Shown: piece after piece, positions 34,131-42,742 of the stretch | Layout: every line of letters begins with the position of its first letter | Numbering within the stretch: the stretch's first letter is position 1 | DNA from: Christiangramia salexigens | GTDB taxonomy: Bacteria > Bacteroidota > Bacteroidia > Flavobacteriales > Flavobacteriaceae | Reading direction: 5' to 3' | Assembly: GCF_001889005.1 (NCBI RefSeq) | Contig: NZ_CP018153.1 | Coordinates: 266,001 to 330,000 of the forward strand | DNA length: 64,000 bases | Made by a program: the position numbers and the translations under genes | The notes under the pieces: model-generated | The model's database searches: none | Told to the model about the DNA's origin: nothing | Seen by the model: only the letters and a program-made list of their open reading frames with translations

Positions 34131-34700
34131 CTAATTTTTATTTGCCTTTCTCATTCGTTTTGGACCGTACCATAACCAAAACCCCGTGATAGTGAAGATG
34201 AGTAATGCTATTCCCATAACAGAGGTGTATATCAATTTGAATACCCCATTAAAGCCGAAATAATCATCTACAACTGAACCATCGTGAATATTTTCTATGA
34301 GGTCTGAATGTCTCTTGCCAATATGTAAAAGTTCTCCGGTTGCTCCATCCAGCTGAATCCCGTAATAATGGTCTTCAAAAATGAACTTGACCATTCCTTT
34401 TTCCTTTCTTACGTCGATTCGGTTGATCTCGGCTGAAAGATCAGTGGAAATGGAATCATGCAGTATCCTTACCGCTTCTTGATGAAGATCTTCAAGCGGC
34501 ATCCATTCTTCAAGCTGTGTGGTTGAGCCTTCATAAGATTCGGGTAATATAAGACCACCGCTATCTTTTTTCCAACCTAATACAATTCCGGAAACCGAAA
34601 TAAAAAAGAAAAAAACGAATAATAAAGCTCCGGTACTGCGATGAACTTTCCTGAATATTCTTAAGGTCTTAGCCTGTTGCTTTCTTTTTGTACTGTCCAT
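34131..34700 (-). CDS. PepSY-associated transmembrane domain protein
   Basis: The 189-residue protein begins with a basic stretch and RIFRKVHRSTGALLFVFFFF, the usual PepSY-TM opening with a conserved His before the first helix; a PepSY-like periplasmic domain follows (NRIDVRKEKGMVKFIFEDHY, GIQLDGATGELLHIG), then the motif IENIHDGSVVDDYFGFNGVF and a second helix closing with FTITGFWLWYGPKRMRK. Full-length PepSY-TM proteins such as those in siderophore or ferric reductase systems have four helices and 350-500 residues; this is the short two-helix form. The histidines suggest haem or metal binding. Confidence 0.85.
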   Translation of the reverse strand: MDSTKRKQQAKTLRIFRKVHRSTGALLFVFFFFISVSGIVLGWKKDSGGLILPESYEGSTTQLEEWMPLEDLHQEAVRILHDSISTDLSAEINRIDVRKEKGMVKFIFEDHYYGIQLDGATGELLHIGKRHSDLIENIHDGSVVDDYFGFNGVFKLIYTSVMGIALLIFTITGFWLWYGPKRMRKANKN

Positions 34701-34870
34701 AAAGATTTGAAATCGAAGCTCTGAAATTGGAGTGGCAAATTAAGTAATTTGAATGAAAGCTTCCTTTGTAATTCCGTTGGTTTTCTTGGAACAATTGTTA
34801 AATAAGAATGGATCATAATTATAAGATCCTGGAATTGGATAAATTGGAATATTATAAATGAGTGGAACTT

Positions 34871-35371
34871 TTAATCCATAGACAGACTTGCATCTTTATT
34901 TCTGAGATCCGGGCCACCTAACAGAAAGGATTTTAAATTGAGGAGATAAAAGGTCCAACCGGTCTTACAACCTACGTGATAATCCATTCTTGACCTTTCG
35001 TCTTCGGGGATATTTTCCTGAACCAGACTAAGGATTGTCTGGTCGTTTTTAGTTAGTACACTTACGCCAACCGTTCCGGTTTTTCCGAAAATAAATCTGA
35101 GAAATTCGTCTTTTTCTGGATAAATGATCTCTCCGTTTTCTAAAGTAGCATCAGGCCAGCCATGCCACCTCCATAAAAAAATGTCACCAGGGTGAATTTT
35201 CTCATTCCTTTCTCTTCTTTTTGCTTTGGGAGTTGTGAATTCGGCCGATTTTAAGAACCATTTTTCCAATGTTTCCTGGGTGCTCCAGGCATCTTTGATC
35301 CTTTGTGGATCTGCTTTAATAGGAACTTCTACCTTGAATGTGGTCCAATCTGTTTTATTCTCCTTATCCAT
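34871..35371 (-). CDS. SRPBCC domain-containing protein
   Basis: The 166-residue protein is an AHSA1-type START domain: FKVEVPIKADPQRIKDAWST, LEKWFLKSAEFTTPKAKRRE, HPGDIFLWRWHGWPDA and the terminal segment CKTGWTFYLLNLKSFLLGGP. It lacks a signal peptide. The Trp-rich HGWPDA pocket region differs from the other SRPBCC protein in the window, so they are not recent duplicates. Ligand and role are unknown. It is monocistronic, with about 150 bases of AT-rich sequence without features on each side. Confidence 0.88.
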   Translation of the reverse strand: MDKENKTDWTTFKVEVPIKADPQRIKDAWSTQETLEKWFLKSAEFTTPKAKRRERNEKIHPGDIFLWRWHGWPDATLENGEIIYPEKDEFLRFIFGKTGTVGVSVLTKNDQTILSLVQENIPEDERSRMDYHVGCKTGWTFYLLNLKSFLLGGPDLRNKDASLSMD

Positions 35372-35521
35372 GACCTTATACCCTAATCAGACCATAATTC
35401 GATTTTAAATGCTCCATTAAATTTAGGGAAAAATAATTTCAGTCAATTATAAATTGATAGTCATATTCAGGAATTAATAAATATAACTATATGTTTTTAA
35501 GTTTATTGGATCAAAATTCTG

Positions 35522-36556
35522 CTAGACTTTGTAAAATTTAGTTTTTAGCCAGAAAGAAACTCTAACCAATAAAATTAAGGCCGGTACTTCAACCAGAGGG
35601 CCTATTACTCCCACAAAAGCCTGGCCGCTATTAAGACCAAAAACCGCGATCGCAACGGCAATGGCAAGTTCAAAATTATTACCAGCAGCCGTAAAAGCAA
35701 TAGAAGCATTCTTGCTATAAGTGGCTCCCATCCATTTACTTACAAAAAATCCAATTAAAAACATTAATCCAAAATAGATAAGTAAAGGAATGGCAATTCT
35801 TATTACATCCATGGGAATGTTAACGATTAGCTCTCCTTTAAGTGAGAACATAAGGATAATGGTTAGTAAGAGCGCTATGAGAGTAAGCGGAGAGATCGTT
35901 GGTAAAAATTTTTCTTCATACCATTTCTCTCCAAACTGCCGAACGAAGATTAGACGACTCAATAATCCAAGTGCAAAAGGAATGCCCAGGTAAATAGCTA
36001 CACTTTTAGCAATAGTTCCAATACTGATATCTACTATCGCAGAATCAAAACCGAAGAACGGTGGCAACCAAGTGATAAAGATCCATGCATAAAAGCTGTA
36101 AGCAAAGACCTGGAATATGCTGTTTAAGGCAACCAGTCCGGCTCCATATTCTCTACTTCCATCTGCAAGATCATTCCATACCAATACCATCGCAATACAT
36201 CTCGCAAGACCAATAAGTATTAATCCTATCATATATTCTGGATGATCCTGAAGAAAGATCAATGCCAGAAAAAACATGAGAAATGGACCAATAATCCAGT
36301 TTAAAATGAGAGATATACTCAAGATCTTTACATTTCTGAAAACCTTTGGGAGCAAACTGTATTTCACCTTGGCAAGGGGAGGATACATCATCAGGATTAA
36401 TCCAATAGCAATTGGGATATTAGTAGTTCCGGAGCTGTACTCATTGATATAATTAGGAATGCCGGGTATAAGATTTCCAAGAGTAACGCCTATTCCCATT
36501 GCTAAGAATATCCAAATCGTGAGGTTCTTATCCAGAAAATTCAATTTCTTTTTCAT
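35522..36556 (-). CDS. arsB: Arsenite efflux transporter, ACR3 family
   Basis: The 344-residue permease has ten predicted transmembrane helices. The ACR3 signature is visible: the conserved cysteine of helix 4 in [20 protein letters not shown], needed for arsenite transport, and [20 protein letters not shown] in helix 9 with the conserved Glu. It exports As(III) using the proton gradient. It is the last gene of the arsR-DUF6428-arsC-arsB operon, one base after arsC. No arsA ATPase is encoded nearby, so transport is ATP-independent. Confidence 0.96.
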   Translation of the reverse strand: MKKKLNFLDKNLTIWIFLAMGIGVTLGNLIPGIPNYINEYSSGTTNIPIAIGLILMMYPPLAKVKYSLLPKVFRNVKILSISLILNWIIGPFLMFFLALIFLQDHPEYMIGLILIGLARCIAMVLVWNDLADGSREYGAGLVALNSIFQVFAYSFYAWIFITWLPPFFGFDSAIVDISIGTIAKSVAIYLGIPFALGLLSRLIFVRQFGEKWYEEKFLPTISPLTLIALLLTIILMFSLKGELIVNIPMDVIRIAIPLLIYFGLMFLIGFFVSKWMGATYSKNASIAFTAAGNNFELAIAVAIAVFGLNSGQAFVGVIGPLVEVPALILLVRVSFWLKTKFYKV

Positions 36557-36557
36557 A

Positions 36558-37175
36558 CTACTTTACATTTTCAAAAACATAAATAAATTCACTCGCGATC
36601 TGATCGCTTCTTTCGTCATACTTCGTACTTTCCTGTGAAGTCCCGTCAAATAACTTTGGGTCATTATAATCAAGGGCAATACGGGATTCCGCCCCGGCTA
36701 TGTGAGGACAGTTTTCATCGGCATGAGAACAGGTCATCATTGCGGCGAACCGCTCATTAGGATTCTCTTTTGCGTCATAGAGTTTTGAGTAAGCTTCAAT
36801 TGGCTCTGAGTTACTGGCATAACTAATCTTATATATTGGATTTTCACCGCTTTCTTCGGTGATGTTAAACCCAGCTCTTTTCAGGGCCATGATCGCATTT
36901 TTATGAAATGCAGTCACTTCAGTACCCCCCGAATAAGCTTTGATTTTAATCCCATAAACTTCTGATAAGGCCTTAGCCCAGATCTGAGCTAACTGGCTAC
37001 GTCTGGAATTGTGAGTACATATAAAATTAAGATTTGCCACTTCCTCTGAAGTATTTTTTGACTTCAGGTAATCAATGAAAGGCTTCAGAATTTTTTTTCT
37101 GACCTCCGGAATCTCTATGAGCTTTAAGCTGCCGATCTTCTTATATAGAGGTGGATGAATATTTGTTCTAATCAT
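36558..37175 (-). CDS. arsC: Arsenate reductase / low-molecular-weight phosphotyrosine phosphatase family
   Basis: The 205-residue protein has the CX5R loop as CTHNSRR at the end of strand one ([17 protein letters not shown]) and an acidic loop with the Asp-Pro pair ([13 protein letters not shown]). It is longer than the 130-residue thioredoxin-linked ArsC because of an N-terminal helix and an insert holding three further cysteine positions, one in [16 protein letters not shown], which are likely redox partners. It would reduce As(V) to As(III) for the ACR3 pump encoded next. The position in the ars operon supports this over a phosphatase role. Confidence 0.9.
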   Translation of the reverse strand: MIRTNIHPPLYKKIGSLKLIEIPEVRKKILKPFIDYLKSKNTSEEVANLNFICTHNSRRSQLAQIWAKALSEVYGIKIKAYSGGTEVTAFHKNAIMALKRAGFNITEESGENPIYKISYASNSEPIEAYSKLYDAKENPNERFAAMMTCSHADENCPHIAGAESRIALDYNDPKLFDGTSQESTKYDERSDQIASEFIYVFENVK

Positions 37176-37184
37176 ATTATCTAT

Positions 37185-37649
37185 TTAACAGCAACCAGAA
37201 CCCGGAGCACAACTTGCATTTTGTAGATCTGATAGTTTAACTTTTGGTTTTGAAGCCGGTATTCCACAATTGTCTTTTGCCAAACATGTAGTGGTTGTAC
37301 TAATCAATTGAAAAATCTTTCCATCAAAACCAAGTTCATATTTGTTAATACTTTCTCCCTGATATTCTACTTCGATTTCGTGATCACCAAGCTGGAGTTT
37401 CGATTTTGCAAGCTCAATGATCTTGATAAGTTTTTCCGGATGCAGGCGATGGTTATAGTCATTTTCTTCCCATAACTGAAATGAGATCTTTTCTTCATTT
37501 CTTAGTGTTCCGCCACAATCTATAAATTGTTTGCTTATTTTTCCAACTTCGGTAACGTGAAAATGTTCAGGTACCAGTTGCCCGTCCGGCAATTCAAAAG
37601 CAATCTTTTCTAAACCTGATAAGTGGTTGATAAAAGTTGATAGTTTCAT
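37185..37649 (-). CDS. DUF6428 family protein of the arsenic operon
   Basis: The 154-residue cytoplasmic protein carries ELPDGQLVPEHFHVTEVGKI with His residues, DCGGTLRNEEKISFQLWEEN, and a cysteine-rich end: CLAKDNCGIPASKPKV, then CAPGSGCC. Proteins of this family occur almost only between arsR and arsC in Bacteroidota. The terminal CxxxxxCC cluster and histidine pair look able to bind As(III) or another soft metal, so a metallochaperone or sensor role is possible; no function has been shown to my knowledge. Ten bases separate it from arsC. Confidence 0.85.
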   Translation of the reverse strand: MKLSTFINHLSGLEKIAFELPDGQLVPEHFHVTEVGKISKQFIDCGGTLRNEEKISFQLWEENDYNHRLHPEKLIKIIELAKSKLQLGDHEIEVEYQGESINKYELGFDGKIFQLISTTTTCLAKDNCGIPASKPKVKLSDLQNASCAPGSGCC

Positions 37650-37697
37650 GATAATCAGTTTTTTGATCAGAAATAATGTTATTTGGTAGTAAAATTA

Positions 37698-38033
37698 TTA
37701 ACAGCGTTTACTAGCGGTAGGAGCCTCCAGTTCGTTAAAAATCCCATTAAACAGATTTTGCACTTTTAGCCATTGTTCAGGATCTATACAATAGCTCATA
37801 GAAACGCCTTCAATATTGCCTTGAATTAAGCCAGCGCTCTTTAATTCCTTTAAGTGCTGACTAATAGTTGCCTGTGCCAGACCTAATTCCTGAACCAGAT
37901 CACTGTTTATACAGGTTTTTGCGTTCAAAACTCTTTGCAGAATTGCAATTCTGGCCGGATGCGCAAAGGCTTTTGCCAATCTTGCTATTTCATTCTGTTC
38001 TTTGGTAAACAGATCAGATTTAGTAATCCCCAT
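37698..38033 (-). CDS. arsR: ArsR family transcriptional repressor
   Basis: The 111-residue winged-helix protein shows ARLAKAFAHPARIAILQRVL and the recognition helix region LAQATISQHLKELKSAGLIQ. Candidate metal thiolates are Cys in KTCINSDLV, which takes the place of the ELCVCDL motif of classical ArsR, a Cys in MSYCID, and the terminal SKRC. It would repress its own operon until As(III) or Sb(III) binds. It heads the ars operon and has a 12-bp palindrome just upstream. Confidence 0.92.
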   Translation of the reverse strand: MGITKSDLFTKEQNEIARLAKAFAHPARIAILQRVLNAKTCINSDLVQELGLAQATISQHLKELKSAGLIQGNIEGVSMSYCIDPEQWLKVQNLFNGIFNELEAPTASKRC

Positions 38034-38047
38034 TTTTATTAAATATT

Positions 38048-38059
38048 ATATTGCAATAT
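38048..38059 (-). promoter_or_regulatory. Probable ArsR operator
   Basis: ATATTGCAATAT is a perfect 12-bp palindrome, 14 bases before the arsR start codon. Its position would block the promoter or early transcript, as expected for autorepression. The site is assigned by position and symmetry. Confidence 0.6.
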
Positions 38060-38262
38060 TACGATGAATAATTCAATGGCCAGTATTATTTTGAATTTTT
38101 TCTTTCAGAACTATTCTTTTGATGTCTCAAGTTAAAGGGTTAAAATTTCAGTTAAATTTTTAATATAAATTAACCAAATCGCCGAGGTTTTAATCTTAAA
38201 TATGGTTAATTGTAATTTCTTCAACAAAGCCTTAACTCTTCATTAGCAGGGATTCAGAAGCT

Positions 38263-38282
38263 ATGTATGTAATTTCATACAT
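38263..38282 (+). repeat. 20-bp palindrome upstream of the L,D-transpeptidase gene
   Basis: ATGTATG-TAATTT-CATACAT is a perfect 7+6+7 inverted repeat 25 bases before the start codon. It could be an operator or a leader hairpin. There is no T run, so it is not a terminator. Nothing else was recognised between arsR and this gene apart from the arsR operator. Confidence 0.55.
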
Positions 38283-38307
38283 GAATTAACCCTCAATTTA
38301 CTATACG

Positions 38308-39237
38308 ATGAAAAGCTCAGGAAGAGTACTTTATTTATCACTTTCAGTTTTAATGATTCTGTTGGTATCATGTAATCCAACACCAAAGAGAACAGAAGCA
38401 TCTTTGATTAAGCCTGAAATAAGTGTGCGCAATCCAATAGTTAAGAAAGAGCCGAAAATTTACAGACCGGAGATAAATTACTCTCAAATTGAATTAAAAA
38501 GCCGGAAACAAATAGATAGTCTATTAAACTCTTTTTCCGAAGAAGATAAAGAAACAATTCTGGCGCTTAACAGGGTGCAGGCGAATAGGATTAGACCAAA
38601 TAATGCGTTGATTATTCCTGAATGTACTTCTGCTAATTTTATAGATTATAGTCCTTTTCCATCTCATATGGAGGAAATTAAATGTATGCCTAAAGCAGTA
38701 TTGATTTCAAGAAGAGTTCAGGCTTTTGCATTATATGAGCAAGGAGAGTTAGTTAAGTGGGGACCTGTAAGTACTGGTAAAAACTCTACCAAAACTCCCG
38801 CAGGTCTTAATTATGGTAATTACAAAGCGAAAAGAAAAATAAGTACAGTAGATCCATCCTGGGTTTTACCGTATTATTTCAATTTTATGAATTTTGAAGG
38901 TATTGGGGTGCATCAATATGCCCTTCCAGGATATCCTGCCAGTCATGGTTGTGTAAGACTTCAAATGAAAGATGCCAAGTATATCTATGATTGGGCTAGT
39001 AACTGGAAGTTAGAACAGGGAGATATTGAGGAAAACGGTACTCCATTTATGGTCTTTGGTGAATATGATTATAATAATGATAAGCCCTGGCTGCAGCTTA
39101 AAAATGATATGAAAGCCAATGATCTAAATCAGGATGAGATCAATACAATTAAGACTTATGTAAACCGTTATCAAAATGATCCCAAAAACTTCGGGGATAA
39201 AGAAGCAGAAGCTATAGGACAATTAGCATCTAAATAA
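38308..39237 (+). CDS. L,D-transpeptidase (YkuD domain) lipoprotein
   Basis: The 309-residue protein has a lipoprotein signal (SLSVLMILLVSC, Cys at 22). The YkuD catalytic domain spans about residues 125-255: AVLISRRVQAFALYEQGELV, KWGPVSTGKNSTKTPAG, and the active-site motif HQYALPGYPASHGCVRLQMK, with nucleophile Cys in SHGCVR. Such enzymes make 3-3 peptidoglycan crosslinks or attach proteins to peptidoglycan in the periplasm. An LysM-like segment (LALNRVQANRIRPNNALIIP) precedes the catalytic domain. The 20-bp palindrome just upstream may control it. Confidence 0.93.
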   Translation: MKSSGRVLYLSLSVLMILLVSCNPTPKRTEASLIKPEISVRNPIVKKEPKIYRPEINYSQIELKSRKQIDSLLNSFSEEDKETILALNRVQANRIRPNNALIIPECTSANFIDYSPFPSHMEEIKCMPKAVLISRRVQAFALYEQGELVKWGPVSTGKNSTKTPAGLNYGNYKAKRKISTVDPSWVLPYYFNFMNFEGIGVHQYALPGYPASHGCVRLQMKDAKYIYDWASNWKLEQGDIEENGTPFMVFGEYDYNNDKPWLQLKNDMKANDLNQDEINTIKTYVNRYQNDPKNFGDKEAEAIGQLASK

Positions 39238-39275
39238 TAAAGGTTTTTATTAGTTTAGTGGCAAATAACTAATCT

Positions 39276-40040
39276 ATGAATAATTTGAAACTTATAAGCT
39301 TAATAGGTATTCTGATGCTTTGGTGTAACCTTTCTCCAGCGATTGCACAGGAAACTAAATTAATGATTAGGGCTAAAGCTAAGGATGCTAAGTTTATAGG
39401 CTCGTCCATAGGTGGGGCGAAGATAATCGTCAAAAATTCCCTTACCGGCGAAATTCTTGCTCAGGGTCTAACCGCCGGAAGTACTGGGAATACTAAAAAA
39501 ATAATGGAGGAGCCTGTAGTTAGACATCAGGAATTGGCCGAGGAAAGCACGGCAGGCTTTGAAGCCATACTGGATGTCAAGGAACCTACTCTTGTAAATA
39601 TAGAAGGGTTTGCGCCTTTGAATAAACAACAAGCTAGAGTTAAAAGCAGTACTGAACTATGGGTGATTCCGGGTAAAGATATAACCGGTGATGGTATTAT
39701 ATTAGAATTCCCCGGCTTCGTTATAGATATCCTTTCGCCACAAACGCACGAAATACTTTCAGCCAAGGACAGCATAGAATTAAAAGCGAATATCGTGATG
39801 ATGTGCGGTTGTCCAATTACTAAAGGCGGCCTTTGGGATGCCAACCAATATGAGGTTAAAGCTTTAATTACAGGCGAAAATGGGCAATCCAAAGAAATTA
39901 AAATGGAACAAAAGGAGAAAGTGAGTACATTTTTTGCTAAAGCACAACTTGAATCAGGCCTTTATGAAGTTCTAATTTATGCCTTTGACCCTGTAACCGG
40001 GAACACAGGCGTGGATAAAACCAATATCATAATTAAGTAA
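39276..40040 (+). CDS. Secreted protein of unknown function with CGCP motif
   Basis: The 254-residue protein has a signal peptide (to SPAIAQ, about residue 25). It appears to consist of two beta-sandwich halves: one with MIRAKAKDAKFIGSSIGGAK and GFEAILDVKEPTLVNIEGFA, the other beginning FVIDILSPQTHEILSAKDSI and including MMCGCPITKGGLWDANQYEV, whose two cysteines and GGLWD are distinctive. The ending VLIYAFDPVTGNTGVDKTNI is typical of Ig-like extracellular domains. I do not recognise the family. It follows the L,D-transpeptidase by 38 bases and may share its transcript. Confidence 0.7.
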   Translation: MNNLKLISLIGILMLWCNLSPAIAQETKLMIRAKAKDAKFIGSSIGGAKIIVKNSLTGEILAQGLTAGSTGNTKKIMEEPVVRHQELAEESTAGFEAILDVKEPTLVNIEGFAPLNKQQARVKSSTELWVIPGKDITGDGIILEFPGFVIDILSPQTHEILSAKDSIELKANIVMMCGCPITKGGLWDANQYEVKALITGENGQSKEIKMEQKEKVSTFFAKAQLESGLYEVLIYAFDPVTGNTGVDKTNIIIK

Positions 40041-40046
40041 TTACCA

Positions 40047-40835
40047 TTAAAGTAAACCCAATTCGCGGATAGTCCTTAGCACTCCGTTCTCATTATTGTT
40101 ATAGCTGGTCACAAAATTGCTAACCTCAAGTATTTCAGGATGTGCATTCTTCATGGCATAGCTATGTTTTGCAACTTTCATCATTTCCAGGTCATTTAGA
40201 TAATCTCCAAAAACCAGTGTTTCTTCGGGTGTAATATTGAGTTCCTGCTGCACGCCTTTAATAGCATTTCCTTTATTGGCGTCTAAAGCTGTAATGTCTA
40301 TAAAGATATTTGCGGCGATCGCAACTTTATATCGGTCGGTATAATCCACAAAGTGGGGGTAAGTATGCTCTTCAACACCATTAAAATTGCAAAAAGTAAC
40401 TTTTAAGTAAGTATCCTCTACCTTGGTGAGATCATCGACTACTTTGAGTCTTTCATAAAATTTGGAAACCTCGTTCAGGAACTTTTGATCTTCAGTTTCA
40501 ATATAAGCTGAATTTTTTCCGCACAGAACCAGAAAGGTGTTTTCAAGTTTTCTACCCATTTCAATAAAGCCAAGAGCAGCCTCTTTTTCAATAGGATTAA
40601 CGTATAATTCTTTGCCTTTATGGGAAACGTAGGTTCCATTTTCGGCAAAGAACATAGTTCGGTCTTTAATACGATCAAACTTAGCCTCGAGGTTGTAAAA
40701 CTGTCGGCCACTTGCAATGGAAAATAGAATTCCCTTATTAGTAAGCTGTTCTTCAATCTCCCAAAATTCCGGATGAAGCTGGTGATTATCATCCAGAAGA
40801 GTCCCATCCATATCTGTAACTATAAGCTTGATCAT
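40047..40835 (-). CDS. Cof-type HAD-IIB hydrolase
   Basis: The 262-residue cytoplasmic phosphatase has motif I DMDGTLLDD at residues 8-16, motif II as SIASGRQF, the Lys-bearing ANKGNAIKGV (motif III) and motif IV GDYLNDLEMM, in the order of the Cof/YidA subfamily with a C2B cap. These enzymes dephosphorylate sugar phosphates, flavin or pyridoxal phosphates. The exact substrate cannot be told. It converges on the secreted CGCP protein gene with six bases between stops. Confidence 0.93.
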   Translation of the reverse strand: MIKLIVTDMDGTLLDDNHQLHPEFWEIEEQLTNKGILFSIASGRQFYNLEAKFDRIKDRTMFFAENGTYVSHKGKELYVNPIEKEAALGFIEMGRKLENTFLVLCGKNSAYIETEDQKFLNEVSKFYERLKVVDDLTKVEDTYLKVTFCNFNGVEEHTYPHFVDYTDRYKVAIAANIFIDITALDANKGNAIKGVQQELNITPEETLVFGDYLNDLEMMKVAKHSYAMKNAHPEILEVSNFVTSYNNNENGVLRTIRELGLL

Positions 40836-40934
40836 ATCTTAATATTGAATCAGCAAATGTAAGGGAATGATTTTGCTCTAATTTTAAATCTGAATTAAGT
40901 TTTTGACTTTAACTATAAGCAGGAACTATACTGT

Positions 40935-41291
40935 TTAAAATATTATAAGGTCTACAATGGCGGCAGCAATAGCTAAAATAACTGCAAGAAGAATAGAGTT
41001 TTTAAATCCATGGGTTTTGAAATCTGAACTTAATTTGTCTGTGATCTCAATAATAATGGCAAAAGCAATGATCCTTGTGATAAATCCCAGACCTAAGAAG
41101 TAAAAGATTCCTAAGGTGATTATGTTTAAAATCGAGTTTAAAAGCCAGCTAAGAAGAAAACTCAGAACTCCGATTATAATTGCTACTATGATCGCAGATC
41201 TAAATCCTTTGAGTTCTACTTTGGTAAGCAATTTAGCCGCTATCAGTAAAACAACAGCATCAATAATTACATGAATTATCCATTGAAGCAT
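40935..41291 (-). CDS. Phage-holin superfamily IV-like (YvlD-type) membrane protein
   Basis: The 118-residue protein has four hydrophobic helices and few charges: WIIHVIIDAVVLLIAAKLLT, SAIIVAIIIGVLSFLLSWLL, IITLGIFYFLGLGFITRIIA and SILLAVILAIAAAIVDLIIF. The pattern, with a GIF-x-F-x-L-G turn, is that of the small 4-TM family annotated as phage holin superfamily IV in many bacterial chromosomes, where no phage link is evident. Here too no phage gene is near. Confidence 0.78.
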   Translation of the reverse strand: MLQWIIHVIIDAVVLLIAAKLLTKVELKGFRSAIIVAIIIGVLSFLLSWLLNSILNIITLGIFYFLGLGFITRIIAFAIIIEITDKLSSDFKTHGFKNSILLAVILAIAAAIVDLIIF

Positions 41292-41351
41292 AGGTAAAGG
41301 AGATTGGTTAGGAATACCTAATATAAGAAAAAGACCCAGGTTTTAAATAAA

Positions 41352-41987
41352 CTAGTGCACTCTCAATTTCAGGGTAGTAGGCTTTTTTTTAAGAAGAACC
41401 TCCCAAAGTGCTTTAAAATTAGCAAGTTTCTCGCGTTGCTTTAGGCGATACTCTGTAGTGTATGCACGTTGATCTGCGGTAAATCCTGTATAATCCAGGT
41501 TCAATTTGGAGGCGATATACAAGGTTCTCGGTAAATGAAAAGCCTGAGTAACCACTACGGCATTATCCACACCAAAGAGCTTTCCTGCTCTGTACATGCT
41601 ATCATAGGTATCTAAACCTGCATGATCTGCAGTTATAAGACTGTCTGCTATTCCTTTTTTCTCAAGATAATTAACCATTGCGGCAACTTCATTATAATCA
41701 TCACTGCGGTGATCTCCGGTAACCAGAAAATTTTTGACTTTCCCGGCCTCAAATAATCTTATTGCCGTATCCACTCTGTCCTTAAGTATGGGTGAAAGTT
41801 TCCCATCGGCATGGACACTCGCTCCCAGAATGATAACTGTATTAGCTTCGGGTAGAGTAGAAGTCTCCCTGTAAATAAGATCTGCAGTTTCCCGTTTAAA
41901 AATAGCTTCAACGCCCAGAACGAGAAATATGATGAGAACCAGGCCGATAACGAAGAACAGGATGATTTTTTTTAGCCTTTTCAGCAC
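41352..41987 (-). CDS. SanA/YdcF (DUF218) family membrane protein
   Basis: The 211-residue protein has one N-terminal membrane helix (IILFFVIGLVLIIFLVLGVE) and a periplasmic DUF218 domain: EANTVIILGASVHADGKLSP, AIRLFEAGKVKNFLVTGDHR, YNEVAAMVNYLEKKGI and VVTQAFHLPRTLYIASKL. The SanA branch is linked in Enterobacteria to vancomycin tolerance and envelope integrity. The Rossmann-like fold with GAS and TGD loops suggests binding of a nucleotide or glycan precursor. Monocistronic. Confidence 0.9.
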   Translation of the reverse strand: MLKRLKKIILFFVIGLVLIIFLVLGVEAIFKRETADLIYRETSTLPEANTVIILGASVHADGKLSPILKDRVDTAIRLFEAGKVKNFLVTGDHRSDDYNEVAAMVNYLEKKGIADSLITADHAGLDTYDSMYRAGKLFGVDNAVVVTQAFHLPRTLYIASKLNLDYTGFTADQRAYTTEYRLKQREKLANFKALWEVLLKKKPTTLKLRVH

Positions 41988-42109
41988 AGGGGAAAATTTT
42001 TATAACCTAAGATAGCCATAATAATTGGATGTATTGGATTAATCTATGCAGTAACGCTGCCCTATGCCACTACATTGTGTACATTTGTAATATATTATTT
42101 TAGCACATT

Positions 42110-42742
42110 ATGAGTAATATAAAAGCATTAAACTGGCGTTATGCCACAAAAAAATTTGACTCTGCAAAAGTTCTGCACGAAGATAAAATCGAGGTTCTAA
42201 AACAGGCCTTTAATCTTACTGCTACCTCCTATGGATTGCAACCTCTAAAATTGGTGGTAATCAATAATAAAAAGCTTCAAAGGGATCTAAGAGCTTTTTC
42301 ATTTGATCAGCAGCAGGTAGAAACAGCTTCGCATGTTCTGGTACTTTGTATTGAGAAAAAAGTGGATGAAGATTTCATCAATAACTACTTTAAGCGAGTT
42401 AAGCATTTACGGGAAACTCCGGAAGAAGTACTTAAGCCATTTCAGGAATTTCTGGTAGAAGATTTCAAGACCAAAGCTGAAGAAGAGATCCAAACCTGGG
42501 CCATCAATCAGGCTTATCTTGCCCTTGGAACCTTGCTTACCGTTTGTGCTACCGAAGAAATAGATGCCTGTCCCATGGAAGGTTTTGAGCCTGATAAATA
42601 TGACCAGTTGCTAAACCTTGGGGATAAGAATCTAAAATCTGTATTAGTACTTCCTATTGGATACAGAGCAGAAGATGATATGTTCTCTTCCTTGAAAAAG
42701 GTGAGAAGACCTCTGGATGAGGTGATCATCGATATAGATTAA
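42110..42742 (+). CDS. NAD(P)H-dependent nitroreductase family oxidoreductase
   Basis: The 210-residue flavoprotein resembles NfsB: it starts NIKALNWRYATKKFDSAKVL (the RYxTKxFD opening), then FNLTATSYGLQPLKLVVINN, QAYLALGTLLTVCATEEIDA and CPMEGFEPDKYDQLL, which are the FMN-binding and dimer contacts. It would reduce quinones, nitroaromatics or enones with NAD(P)H. Its stop codon overlaps the stop of ribB on the other strand by four bases. Confidence 0.93.
   Translation: MSNIKALNWRYATKKFDSAKVLHEDKIEVLKQAFNLTATSYGLQPLKLVVINNKKLQRDLRAFSFDQQQVETASHVLVLCIEKKVDEDFINNYFKRVKHLRETPEEVLKPFQEFLVEDFKTKAEEEIQTWAINQAYLALGTLLTVCATEEIDACPMEGFEPDKYDQLLNLGDKNLKSVLVLPIGYRAEDDMFSSLKKVRRPLDEVIIDID

Noticed and set aside
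40935..41291. Phage holin
   Set aside because: The 4-TM family carries that name in databases, but there is no lysin or other phage gene nearby; it is an ordinary small membrane protein.
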